Shown here piece by piece: positions 7,705-15,328 of a stretch of 37,190 nt of DNA (the first letter of the stretch is position 1; every line of letters begins with the position of its first letter). The translations under genes were made by a program, and so were the position numbers. Origin of the DNA: Bacteroidales bacterium (GTDB lineage Bacteria; Bacteroidota; Bacteroidia; Bacteroidales; P3); assembly GCA_016281475.1 (NCBI GenBank), contig JAEEIS010000114.1, forward strand, positions 1 to 37,190, in the 5' to 3' direction. The notes beneath the pieces are model-generated. The model was not told the DNA's origin. It saw nothing but the letters and a program-made list of their open reading frames with translations, and did no database searches.

Positions 7705-8751
7705 ATGAAATACAGACTGATTATCCTTGCGCTGATGATGGTGGGCATAGCCTGCCAGGCGCAGAACAAGACTGACAACCAAGGACGCAAACAGGGCCAC
7801 TGGGTCAAGAACGACAAGCAGGGTAACAAAATCTATGAGGGCGACTTCGTCGACGACATGGAGACCGGCCTCTTCACCTACTACTATCCCGACGGCACCG
7901 TGCGCATCACCAACGAGTACAGCGTGCCCGGCAAGGTGTGCAAACACAAGGTATACAACCAGCGTGGCCAGTTGCTGGCGGAAGGCAACTTCAACCAGAA
8001 GAACCGCGACGGGCTGTGGTTGTTCTACGACGGGGCGCGCAAACAGACTGTGAAGCTGACCACCTACAAGATGGGCGTGCGCCACGGGCTGCAGGTCATC
8101 TTCACCTCCAACGGCGACACCGCCGAGGTTTGCAACTGGGCCGACAACCACCGCCACGGCCGCTGGTGGAAACGCATCGGCAAGCAGGGCTACATCACCG
8201 CCACCTACGTCCACGGCGGCATCGAGGGCCGGCTGGTGGAGTACAACGACGCGCAGCAGCTAGTGCGCGAAGGCTTCTACACCAAAGGTGAGCGCAACGG
8301 CACGTGGAAATACTACGACCAGGGGCACCTGGTGGTCGAAGAGGACTGGACCATGAGCCGCCTGCGCGACCGCCGCGTGCGCCTGCTGCTGCCCGAGGAG
8401 CGCTTCGTCTCTATCTTCAATATCAACTACATGGCCCCGCAAGGGAACAAGAAGACCGTCGTCTACCTCGCCAACGGCACCAAACTCGTCAACCTAGAAG
8501 GCTCCGACGTGCTCTACGGCCGCATTGGCAACGACCGTTTCACCCTTGCCAACAAGGAGGCCCGCATCATGGTGGCCACCGACCTCATCGTGGGCACCAC
8601 GCGCGACCGCGAGGGGCGCGAGATTCTAAACCTCGACCCACGTCCCGACTTCGACGTCTTCCCCGACGAGGACTGCATGAAGATGCTGCACAGCCTGAAA
8701 CTGCAACAGCAGACCGTCGAGGACGGCGGATCGTTCGACTTCGACCGCTAG
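7705..8751 (+). CDS. Secreted MORN/YwqK-repeat protein
   Basis: A 348-residue protein with a signal peptide (MKYRLIILALMMVGIACQAQ). Residues about 25-215 hold MORN-like repeats of the YwqK type, with units such as GRKQGHWV, METGLFTYYYPDGTV, NRDGLWLFYDG, GVRHGLQVIF, NHRHGRWW and GERNGTWKYYDQG. The last 120 residues form a different domain, ending in a acidic SFDFDR. Databases often name this family 'toxin-antitoxin system YwqK antitoxin', but a secreted Bacteroidota protein without a toxin gene beside it is unlikely to act that way. MORN repeats usually form a beta-hairpin ribbon that binds lipids or proteins. It is followed by a terminator-like hairpin and is probably monocistronic. Confidence 0.85.
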   Translation: MKYRLIILALMMVGIACQAQNKTDNQGRKQGHWVKNDKQGNKIYEGDFVDDMETGLFTYYYPDGTVRITNEYSVPGKVCKHKVYNQRGQLLAEGNFNQKNRDGLWLFYDGARKQTVKLTTYKMGVRHGLQVIFTSNGDTAEVCNWADNHRHGRWWKRIGKQGYITATYVHGGIEGRLVEYNDAQQLVREGFYTKGERNGTWKYYDQGHLVVEEDWTMSRLRDRRVRLLLPEERFVSIFNINYMAPQGNKKTVVYLANGTKLVNLEGSDVLYGRIGNDRFTLANKEARIMVATDLIVGTTRDREGREILNLDPRPDFDVFPDEDCMKMLHSLKLQQQTVEDGGSFDFDR

Positions 8752-8787
8752 CCCGCCGATGGCAAAAGAGGGATGGAATAGACAAAA

Positions 8788-8815
8788 AAATGGGACTCCT
8801 TGCGGTGTCCCATTT
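8788..8815 (+). terminator. Hairpin after the YwqK-like gene, likely terminator
   Basis: AAATGGGAC (8788-8796) pairs exactly with GTCCCATTT (8807-8815) around a 10-base loop, 36 bp after the stop codon. The 3' side has only a short T run (ATTT then CCC), so it is a moderate rather than a strong intrinsic terminator. Confidence 0.6.
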
Positions 8816-8970
8816 CCCATTAAACACTATTACAAAATCCTTATTATGAATCTAACAACTTCAGAATAAAGCGTTAAGCGCATTTCATTCCTCTCAAAAG
8901 CGGATGCAAAGATACTACATTTTTGTCATACTGCAACATACCGACATCACAATTAACTATTATTAATAAA

Positions 8971-9085
8971 GTTTAGGGTTAGAGATTAGGGGGTACTTAT
9001 AAATTAAAAATTAAAATTTTCAGATACGTTATGCGACAAATTCTCTAACCTCTAACCTTTCATTTTTCAATTTTCAACTTTCAAT
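8971..9085 (+). repeat. Heptad repeat tract forming the mtaB leader
   Basis: From 8971 the bases fall into units of seven (GTTTAGG, GTTAGAG, ATTAGGG, ..., TTCTCTA, ACCTCTA, ACCTTTC, ATTTTTC, AATTTTC, AACTTTC) that end two bases into AAT-ATG. The register holds for about 16 units. Several units carry TAG, TAA or their complements at a fixed phase. Bases 9001-9057 match 19243-19299 (opposite strand) with one mismatch. Confidence 0.75.
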
Positions 9086-10378
9086 ATGACCATCGCTGCG
9101 CACACCCTAGGATGTAAGCTCAACTTTGCCGAAACCAGCCACCTGCTTCGCCAGATGGAGGAGGCCGGATTCGCCGTGGTGGAGCACCATGAGCCAGCCG
9201 ACATCTACGTGATAAACACCTGCACGGTAACCGCCACCAGCGAGAAGAAGTGCCGCAATGCCATCCGCCAGGCCATAGCACTGAACCCCAATGCCGTGGT
9301 GGCCGTGATAGGCTGTTTTGCACAGAACGATGCGGAGCAGATTGCCCGCATCCCGGGCGTGAGCATCATCTTGGGCAACGACCAGAAACACCGTCTGCCA
9401 GAAATACTTGCCCAACACGGCTACATGCCTCCGGCCACGCAGGTGGTGGACCGGGGCGAGCCACGGTCGTTCCAGCTGGCCTATTCGGGTGGCGACCGCA
9501 CACGCACATTCTTTAAGATACAGGACGGGTGCGACTATTTCTGCACCTACTGCGCCATCCCCTTCGCCCGCGGGCGCAGCCGCAGTGCCACCATTGCCGA
9601 GACGGTACGGATGGCTCACGAGATAGCCGCCACTGGCACCCGCGAGGTGGTGCTGACGGGCGTAAACACCGGCACCTTCGGAATGGCGCATGGCGAACAG
9701 TTCGTGGACCTGCTGCGACAGCTCGACGACATCGAGGGCATACTGCGCTACCGCATCTCCAGCATCGAGCCCAACCTGATTACCGACGAGATTATCGACT
9801 TTGTGGCCACCTCGCGCGCCTTCCTGCCCCACTTCCACATACCGCTGCAGGCGGGGTCGGACAAGGTGTTGCGACTGATGCGCCGCCGATACGACACCGC
9901 CCTCTACGCCAGTCGGCTGCAACACATCAAGGCCGTCATGCCCCACGCCTGCATCGCTGCCGACGTCATCACCGGCTTCAACGGCGAGGACGACGACACC
10001 TTCGCCCAAAGCAAGGCATTCATCAACAGCCTGCCAATCTCATACCTGCACGTGTTTCCCTACTCCGACCGGCCCAACACCGCCGCCCTCAAGATGGCGG
10101 ACAAGGTGCCAATGCCCGTCCGCAAGGCGCGGAGCCAGGAGCTGCACGACCTCTCCAACCGCAAACGCCATGCCTTCATCGAGAGCCAGCTGGGCACCTG
10201 CCGCAAAGTGCTGTGGGAACACACCCGGCACCCCGGTGCCGACGGTGCAACCATGCAGGGGTGGACAGACAACTATATACGCCTACAACGTCCGTTCGAC
10301 ATGGCACTTGCGGGCACCGTGACGATATACGCGATAGAGAATTCAACAATTGTTGATAACTTTGCATGTGAAGATTGA
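9086..10378 (+). CDS. mtaB: tRNA (N6-threonylcarbamoyladenosine-37 C2) methylthiotransferase
   Basis: A 430-residue radical-SAM methylthiotransferase. The N-terminal MTTase domain has its three iron-sulfur cysteines at C10, C46 and C77 (TLGCKLN, INTCTV, IGCFAQ). The radical-SAM motif CDYFCTYC (C149, C153, C156) binds the second [4Fe-4S] cluster and SAM. A TRAM-like C-terminal stretch ends the protein. The TLGCKLNFAE opening and the overall length fit the MtaB (YqeV) branch rather than MiaB or RimO. It converts t6A37 to ms2t6A37 in tRNAs reading ANN codons. It starts right after a heptad repeat tract and has no same-strand partner upstream. Confidence 0.93.
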   Translation: MTIAAHTLGCKLNFAETSHLLRQMEEAGFAVVEHHEPADIYVINTCTVTATSEKKCRNAIRQAIALNPNAVVAVIGCFAQNDAEQIARIPGVSIILGNDQKHRLPEILAQHGYMPPATQVVDRGEPRSFQLAYSGGDRTRTFFKIQDGCDYFCTYCAIPFARGRSRSATIAETVRMAHEIAATGTREVVLTGVNTGTFGMAHGEQFVDLLRQLDDIEGILRYRISSIEPNLITDEIIDFVATSRAFLPHFHIPLQAGSDKVLRLMRRRYDTALYASRLQHIKAVMPHACIAADVITGFNGEDDDTFAQSKAFINSLPISYLHVFPYSDRPNTAALKMADKVPMPVRKARSQELHDLSNRKRHAFIESQLGTCRKVLWEHTRHPGADGATMQGWTDNYIRLQRPFDMALAGTVTIYAIENSTIVDNFACED

Positions 10379-10389
10379 AATAATAGGTG

Positions 10390-10397
10390 TACCTTTG
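10390..10397 (+). promoter_or_regulatory. Likely -7 box for the PurF-like gene
   Basis: TACCTTTG followed by C fits TAnnTTTG-Y and lies 12 bp after the mtaB stop. The implied start of transcription, near 10404, leaves a leader of about 83 nt. A second match, TAACTTTG-C at 10357-10364, lies inside the end of mtaB. Neither has a perfect TTTG at 19 bp. Confidence 0.5.
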
Positions 10398-10486
10398 CTC
10401 TTTAATTGTAAAAACCGGGCATTTCCAAGAAACTAAAATACAATATATAACATACAATCATTTATAATTTTTAATTTCATTTTTCC

Positions 10487-11893
10487 ATGAGCGGTCTATT
10501 TGGAGTCATCACCGAGAAGCCCTGCGCTACCGACCTTTTTTACGGCACCGATTATCATTCGCATCTGGGCACCCGTCGTGCCGGTCTGAGCACCATCGAC
10601 AACGACATGATGCACCTCAACATCCACAACATCGAGAACACCCAGTTCAAGCCCAAGTTTGCCAGCGACATCCACGAAATGCTGGGACACAAGGGCATCG
10701 GCGTCATTTCCGACACCGACGCGCAGCCTATAGTGTGCAACTCGCATCTGGGGCGTTTTGCAGTATGCACAGTGTCGCGCATCAACAACATCAACGAGCT
10801 GGAGCAGCTGTGCCTGAGCAAGAACCAGCAGTTCACCGAACTCAGCATGGGGCGCACCAACCCGTCGGAGCTGGTGGCACTGCTCGTCACCCAGGGCAAG
10901 GACTTTGCCGACGGCATCCGCAACGTCTACGAGCATGTGCGTGGCAGCGTCTCGTTCCTCATCCTTACCAACGACGGCATCATCGCCGCCCGCGACCGCT
11001 ATGGCCGCACCCCCCTCGTGGTGGGACAGCGCGACAACGACTATGCCGTTGCATCCGAGAGCCATAGCTACGTCAATCTTGGTTTCACCACCCGCTACTT
11101 CATCAAGCCCGGCGAGGCCGTCCTCATCACCCACGACGGCATACGCCAGCTGACCGCCCCCAACGACAAGATGCAGATTTGCTCGTTCCTGTGGATTTAC
11201 TACGGCTTCCCCAGCACTGAATATGAGGACATCAACGCCGAGGAGGTGCGCTACCGCCTGGGCGAGGAGATGGGCCGCACCGACGACGTGGAGGCCGACT
11301 ATGTGTCGGGCATTCCCGACTCGGGCGTGGGCATGGCTCTGGGCTATGCCATGGGCAAGGGCATCCCCTACAAACGAGGCATCCTCAAATACACCCCCAC
11401 CTGGGCCCGCAGCTTTATGCCCGTCAACCAGGAGGCACGCAGCCTGGTGGCAAAAATGAAACTCATACCCTCGCACAAGATGCTGGAAGGCAAGAACGTG
11501 GTGTTTTGCGACGACAGCATTGTGCGCGGCACGCAGCTCCGCGACCAAACCCGTATGCTCTATGCCAACGGAGTCAAGCACATCCACATCCGCATCAGCT
11601 GCCCGCCCCTGCTGCACGGGTGCGAGTACCTCAACTTCTCCACCTCCAAGACCGACCGCGAACTGATTACACGCCGCGTTATCGAAGAGCTGGAAGGCGG
11701 CCAAGTCAGAAACCTCGAAGCCTACCGCGACGAAACCTCCAAACAGTATGCCACCATGGTGGAGACCATCCGCAAGACCATCGGCGTGGACACGCTGAAG
11801 TTCAACAGCCTCGACACCGTATGCAAAGCCATCGGCCTGCCCAAGTGCCAAGTGTGTACGCACTGTTTCGACGGCAGTTCCTTTGGTGAATGA
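10487..11893 (+). CDS. PurF-like amidophosphoribosyltransferase paralogue without the catalytic Cys
   Basis: A 468-residue protein with the two-domain layout of glutamine PRPP amidotransferase. The N-terminal Ntn-hydrolase domain begins MSGLFGVI, where true PurF has Cys as residue 2, the glutaminase nucleophile; here it is Ser. TRRAGLSTI and the later substrate loops are kept. The C-terminal phosphoribosyltransferase domain has an intact PRPP loop, VVFCDDSIVRGT (338-349). A C-terminal Cys cluster (CQVCTHCFDGSSF) resembles the Fe-S ligands of Bacillus-type PurF. Bacteroidota commonly carry such a paralogue annotated as amidophosphoribosyltransferase. It may use free ammonia, take another amine, or act as a regulator. 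Its true role is not known to me. Confidence 0.88.
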   Translation: MSGLFGVITEKPCATDLFYGTDYHSHLGTRRAGLSTIDNDMMHLNIHNIENTQFKPKFASDIHEMLGHKGIGVISDTDAQPIVCNSHLGRFAVCTVSRINNINELEQLCLSKNQQFTELSMGRTNPSELVALLVTQGKDFADGIRNVYEHVRGSVSFLILTNDGIIAARDRYGRTPLVVGQRDNDYAVASESHSYVNLGFTTRYFIKPGEAVLITHDGIRQLTAPNDKMQICSFLWIYYGFPSTEYEDINAEEVRYRLGEEMGRTDDVEADYVSGIPDSGVGMALGYAMGKGIPYKRGILKYTPTWARSFMPVNQEARSLVAKMKLIPSHKMLEGKNVVFCDDSIVRGTQLRDQTRMLYANGVKHIHIRISCPPLLHGCEYLNFSTSKTDRELITRRVIEELEGGQVRNLEAYRDETSKQYATMVETIRKTIGVDTLKFNSLDTVCKAIGLPKCQVCTHCFDGSSFGE

Positions 11894-11906
11894 GAATTAA
11901 TCAATC

Positions 11907-13655
11907 ATGAAAAAAAGCATACTCTTTATCCTGCTACTCACGGCCATGCTGGGCAGCCATGCACAGAGCCCCATACCCGTGTCGCTTAAAGAACTGGCTC
12001 CCGGATTCGGCATCAGACCCATCTTCCTCGACGACACGATACATGTGGTGCGCTACCTCGACAGCCTCGGTGGCACCAACCCCGCCATGACCGATACCTG
12101 CGTCACCATCAACGCCCGGCTGATGGCCATGGAGAACGTGCTGCTCTACGACTACCGCCACCAGAACGACACCGTGTGGGTCGACGCTACGCACTATATC
12201 GAGGACTATGCCCACTACACCCTGCAAATCAAGACCCTGTCGGAGACCGTGCTCCGCCGTGCCCACCAATACATCGAACGCGAACACATCCGTCAGGACG
12301 CCATCCAGCAGACCGCCCTCAACCTGCGCAAAGACAGCATACAGCGCAACCACCGCACCATCGTCAACGCCTGCGAGGGCATCGGCATCAGCGACAAGGC
12401 TCGGAAAAAAGAGCTCAAAGACCTCTACTACGCCTACCTCTCGGTCTACAACCGGTACGACTTCTCCAACCGTCGTGCCGACAGCCTCTACGCTGCCAGT
12501 CTCGACCGATTCTCGCTATTCCAGCAGAGTGTTATCAGCAACCTACTGAGCAACAACAACTACACCGCCCGCATCAACAACTTCGGCAACACCCTCAAAG
12601 TGCGCTGCGGACACAACCACAGCGACGTGCTGCGCTCCTACCAGCGCGTGTTTCGCCAGGCCGTGCCGCCACCTACCTTTGCCTCCATCCGCGAATACGA
12701 CGAATACATCGCATCGCTCCAGAACATCATCGACCTCCAAAACAGCTACCTTACGGTCATCGACCTCCGCGAAAAGATTGCCGCCACCTCCAAGCGCATC
12801 GTCAACCTCTACTCATCCTCCTTCCGCGACGCCTCCAAGACCTACCAGGAGGTGGCCGCCACGGTCAACACCATCCCCGCCTTCAACACCACCCTCGATG
12901 CCGAGATATTTATCGACAACCTCAACGAGTTCATCCAAGTGCAGGAATGTTACCTGCGCGATTACGACCGCCTCAAGGCCATCCAGCAGCACGGCGACAG
13001 CATCACCCGCAACAGCTCGCCCAAATACTCCGACATCAGCAAGGCCTATAAGCAAACCCGCGAGGCAAACCCCATCGCGCCCAAATACCAGACCCTCCAC
13101 GATGCCATGCGATTCGGCTACGAGATGGACAACTTCGAGACCATCCAACGCCAATTCGACACAATCCTCGCTATGCGCCAGCTGATTAACTCTACCGCTG
13201 ACAGCATCTCGCGTGGCTGGATGTCGCATCTGGTGGTATACAACGGCTACCAAAACATCCGCAAACACTACGTCCTCACCCCCACCTTTATCGACGTACA
13301 GGGCGGCACCCTCTTCATCAGCCAGCTCAACGACTACTACGACATGCAGCTCAACTGCCTACGCGCCATCAAGCTCTACGACACCTACCGCCAGCTGGGC
13401 GACAAGATACAGCCCGACATGCAGTCGTTCCGCAACCTGCGCAAGGCCTACAGCAAGCTCGACAAGGAATATCTCAACATCAAGGCCGTCAACCACCTCT
13501 CCGAACTCTACCTCTACATCCGCCAGCTCGAAGCCATTATCACCGTTCAGGAACACTTTGCCGAACTGCTCAAAGGCACCGAGGCGCATGTCGTCGACAC
13601 CCGCCTTCGCAACGTCCGCGAAACCGAGCAAATCGAAGCCATACTAGGACTGTAA
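11907..13655 (+). CDS. Large secreted helical protein of unknown function
   Basis: A 582-residue protein with a signal peptide (MKKSILFILLLTAMLGSHAQ). The rest is predicted mostly alpha-helical and polar, rich in Tyr, Arg and Asn. It shows loosely repeated segments of about 90-110 residues of the kind YDEYIASLQNIIDLQNSYLTVIDLREKI, FIDNLNEFIQVQECYLRDYDRLKAI and FISQLNDYYDMQLNCLRAIKLYDTY. These share a pattern of a short entry strand, an 'LN-EYI--Q--YL' helix and a following helix. I do not recognise a named family. The gene is 13 bp after the PurF-like gene and may be co-transcribed with it. The stop codon at 13653-13655 is the first unit of a heptad tract. Confidence 0.8.
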   Translation: MKKSILFILLLTAMLGSHAQSPIPVSLKELAPGFGIRPIFLDDTIHVVRYLDSLGGTNPAMTDTCVTINARLMAMENVLLYDYRHQNDTVWVDATHYIEDYAHYTLQIKTLSETVLRRAHQYIEREHIRQDAIQQTALNLRKDSIQRNHRTIVNACEGIGISDKARKKELKDLYYAYLSVYNRYDFSNRRADSLYAASLDRFSLFQQSVISNLLSNNNYTARINNFGNTLKVRCGHNHSDVLRSYQRVFRQAVPPPTFASIREYDEYIASLQNIIDLQNSYLTVIDLREKIAATSKRIVNLYSSSFRDASKTYQEVAATVNTIPAFNTTLDAEIFIDNLNEFIQVQECYLRDYDRLKAIQQHGDSITRNSSPKYSDISKAYKQTREANPIAPKYQTLHDAMRFGYEMDNFETIQRQFDTILAMRQLINSTADSISRGWMSHLVVYNGYQNIRKHYVLTPTFIDVQGGTLFISQLNDYYDMQLNCLRAIKLYDTYRQLGDKIQPDMQSFRNLRKAYSKLDKEYLNIKAVNHLSELYLYIRQLEAIITVQEHFAELLKGTEAHVVDTRLRNVRETEQIEAILGL

Positions 13656-13764
13656 TAAATTGAAAGTTGAAAGTTAAAAATTGAAAATTAACAGGTTAGA
13701 GGTTAGAGAATTGGCTACCGCGTCTAACCTCTAACCCCTAACCTCTAAACTCTAAACTTTAATC
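13653..13764 (+). repeat. Sixteen-unit heptad tract between the secreted protein gene and elbB
   Basis: The whole spacer divides into 16 seven-base units without a register break, from TAATAAA (which holds the upstream stop codon) through TTGAAAG, TTAAAAA, GTTAGAG and TCTAACC to TTTAATC, two bases before the elbB ATG. Fourteen of the 16 units contain TGA, TAA or TAG at position 2-4 or 3-5 of the unit; the first unit begins with its TAA. GGTTAGAGGTTAG and CTAACCTCTAACC in the middle can pair as a stem. Confidence 0.85.
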
Positions 13765-13766
13765 CC

Positions 13767-14408
13767 ATGAAAATAGCAATCATTCTTTCAGGCTGCGGCA
13801 ACCGCGACGGCAGCGAACTCCAAGAAACCCTCTCTCTCATGCTGGCCATCGACCGCCGTGGATGGCACTACCAATGCTTCGCCCCCGACGGCGACTACTC
13901 CGTAGTCAGCCACCTCGACGGCAGCGAGAGCGGCGAACGGCGCGACCTCTTCGTCGAGTCCGCCCGCATTGCCCGCGGCAACATCCAGCCCCTTGCCGAC
14001 TACTGTCCCACCGACTACGACGCGCTGGCACTGCCCGGCGGCATGGGCGCGGCACGCAACCTCTCCACCTTCGCCTTCGACGGTGCCGACATGACCGTGC
14101 GACCCGACGTCGAGCAGGCCATCCTCGACACCTACAGCGTGCGCAAGCCCATCCTGGCCATGTGCATCGCGCCCATGGTGCTTGCCAAAGTCCTCGGACC
14201 CAAAGGGGTGACACTGACCCTCGGACAGCCATGCCCACCCGCCGAAATTGCCAAACGACTGGGTGCACGCGTAGAAAGCTGCAACGCCACCGATGTCTGC
14301 GCTGATAGCGAACACCGCGTCTACACCACCCCCGCCTACATGGTCGCCACCCGCATTAGCGAGATATTCGAAGGTGCCGACCGTCTGGTAGGCTGCTTGG
14401 CAAATTGA
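13767..14408 (+). CDS. elbB: ElbB-type glyoxalase, DJ-1/PfpI family
   Basis: A 213-residue single-domain protein of the DJ-1/PfpI superfamily. The opening SGCGNRDGSELQE and the loop ALPGGMGAARNLSTFA are typical of ElbB (isoprenoid biosynthesis protein with amidotransferase-like domain). The nucleophile elbow is PILAMCIAPMVLAK, with the reactive Cys at residue 133. E. coli ElbB has weak glyoxalase activity and has been linked to isoprenoid production. The physiological substrate is uncertain. The TGA stop at 14406-14408 is part of the first unit of a following heptad tract. Confidence 0.92.
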   Translation: MKIAIILSGCGNRDGSELQETLSLMLAIDRRGWHYQCFAPDGDYSVVSHLDGSESGERRDLFVESARIARGNIQPLADYCPTDYDALALPGGMGAARNLSTFAFDGADMTVRPDVEQAILDTYSVRKPILAMCIAPMVLAKVLGPKGVTLTLGQPCPPAEIAKRLGARVESCNATDVCADSEHRVYTTPAYMVATRISEIFEGADRLVGCLAN

Positions 14409-14668
14409 GAATTGAAAATTGAAAATTGAAATTATTGGACGTTAGTCTGCCTGCCCACTCGCGTTCCATCTTGAGAGGGGAGCAAACCTCCAGCGGATGT
14501 TTGCCGCAAGTCTGGGGTATGTCTTCCTGTTTTCATCTTTCAATTAAAAATAACCACTAAATATTCGTTTTTTTCGAACACGAATAGCACGAATGACACG
14601 AATAGCAATTCGTTAGATTCGTGTAATGCGTGTTCATAATAATAATTGGAGGTTACTTAAAATCACTC
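14403..14668. repeat. Repeat-filled spacer after elbB: heptads, palindromic element, CACGAAT repeats
   Basis: No gene is seen in this 260-bp spacer. Bases 14403-14438 are TTGAAAA-type heptads. Bases 14468-14522 are a copy of the dispersed element (GAGAGGGGAGC to GGGGTATGT), whose second half closely matches the murL insert. Another short TTTCAATTA tract follows at about 14532. Bases 14574-14635 hold three CACGAAT units and their complement ATTCGTG with GAACACGAAT and GTGTTC at the ends, able to form a hairpin. Confidence 0.75.
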
Positions 14669-15328
14669 TCAAAACACAAACGTCAGCGGCAGCATCACCG
14701 CGCCCGACATGGGGGCTATTTCAGGGTGCTGGCGCATGATGCATTGTCGCACACAGTGTGCCGCCACCGCACAACCTATGCCCAGCACCGCCCCCGACAT
14801 CACGTCCGATGGATAGTGCGCTCCCACATACATCCTGCTGTAGCCCACCCCCACAGCCCACGCAAAGGCAGGCACCGCCACATACCATTTCGGGTACATC
14901 AGCGACAGCGACGTTGCGGTGGCGAAACAGAGCGACGTATGGCCCGATGGGAACGAAGGGTCGGGCAAAGGCTGCAGACAAACCAAGTCGGACGGATAGG
15001 TGGCGTAAGGCCTCGGTCGGGCCACTATCCATTTGAGTGCCATGGTCAGTCCAAAAGTCAGCAGCCACGATCCGCCCAGCTCGGCACCGTCGTGCAGGGC
15101 GGCCCTGTCGCCCGCCACCCAGCCATACAGGCTATACCCCACCGCGGGCGTGGCCGAGAGAGCCAGGCTGTTGCTCATGGCCAGCCAAAGGCGGTCGTGC
15201 GGCGGGGTGCGCCGCTGCTGCAGTTCGTAGAGGGTTCCGAAATCGTGGTTGCGGGGAGGCTCTATCGTGTCCGCCCGCGCCCCTGCCGCCAATGCGACAA
15301 ACAAGAGTATCGAAAATCTAAAATTCAT
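14669..15328 (-). CDS. PAP2-family phosphatase, secreted or membrane-anchored
   Basis: A 219-residue type 2 phosphatidic acid phosphatase. All three motifs are intact: KWIVARPRP (K99, R104, P105), PSGH (127-130, the catalytic His 130) and SRMYVGAHYPSD (R165, nucleophile His 171, D175). The N-terminus MNFRFSILLFVALAAGARA looks like a signal peptide. Hydrophobic helices flank the active site. Enzymes of this kind remove phosphate from lipids such as undecaprenyl pyrophosphate or phosphatidylglycerol phosphate, or from lipid A. Its ATG overlaps the stop of the PPDK-like gene upstream by 4 bp (ATGA), so the two are translationally coupled. Confidence 0.9.
   Translation of the reverse strand: MNFRFSILLFVALAAGARADTIEPPRNHDFGTLYELQQRRTPPHDRLWLAMSNSLALSATPAVGYSLYGWVAGDRAALHDGAELGGSWLLTFGLTMALKWIVARPRPYATYPSDLVCLQPLPDPSFPSGHTSLCFATATSLSLMYPKWYVAVPAFAWAVGVGYSRMYVGAHYPSDVMSGAVLGIGCAVAAHCVRQCIMRQHPEIAPMSGAVMLPLTFVF

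Larger units (their letters stand above)
8752..9085. other. 334-bp spacer with hairpin and heptad repeat leader
   Basis: No gene is seen. The left part holds a hairpin (8788-8815). The middle (8830-8970) has only a stray minus-strand TATCTTTG-like box at 8907-8914 that faces no minus-strand gene. The right part (8971-9085) is a continuous run of seven-base units up to the mtaB start, including a 57-bp segment repeated before the S41 protease gene. Confidence 0.6.

Noticed and set aside
8907..8914. TATCTTTG-type promoter box on the minus strand
   Set aside because: It faces the end of a plus-strand gene, has no minus-strand gene ahead and no TTTG at 19 bp; may be a relic.
8971..9085. Possible CRISPR array, because of regular repeats
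   Set aside because: Units are seven bases without spacers, imperfect, and no cas genes are near.
10496..11863. 455-codon open frame on the minus strand, opposite the PurF-like gene
   Set aside because: Antisense shadow; the plus-strand product has clear PRPP-loop and Ntn motifs.
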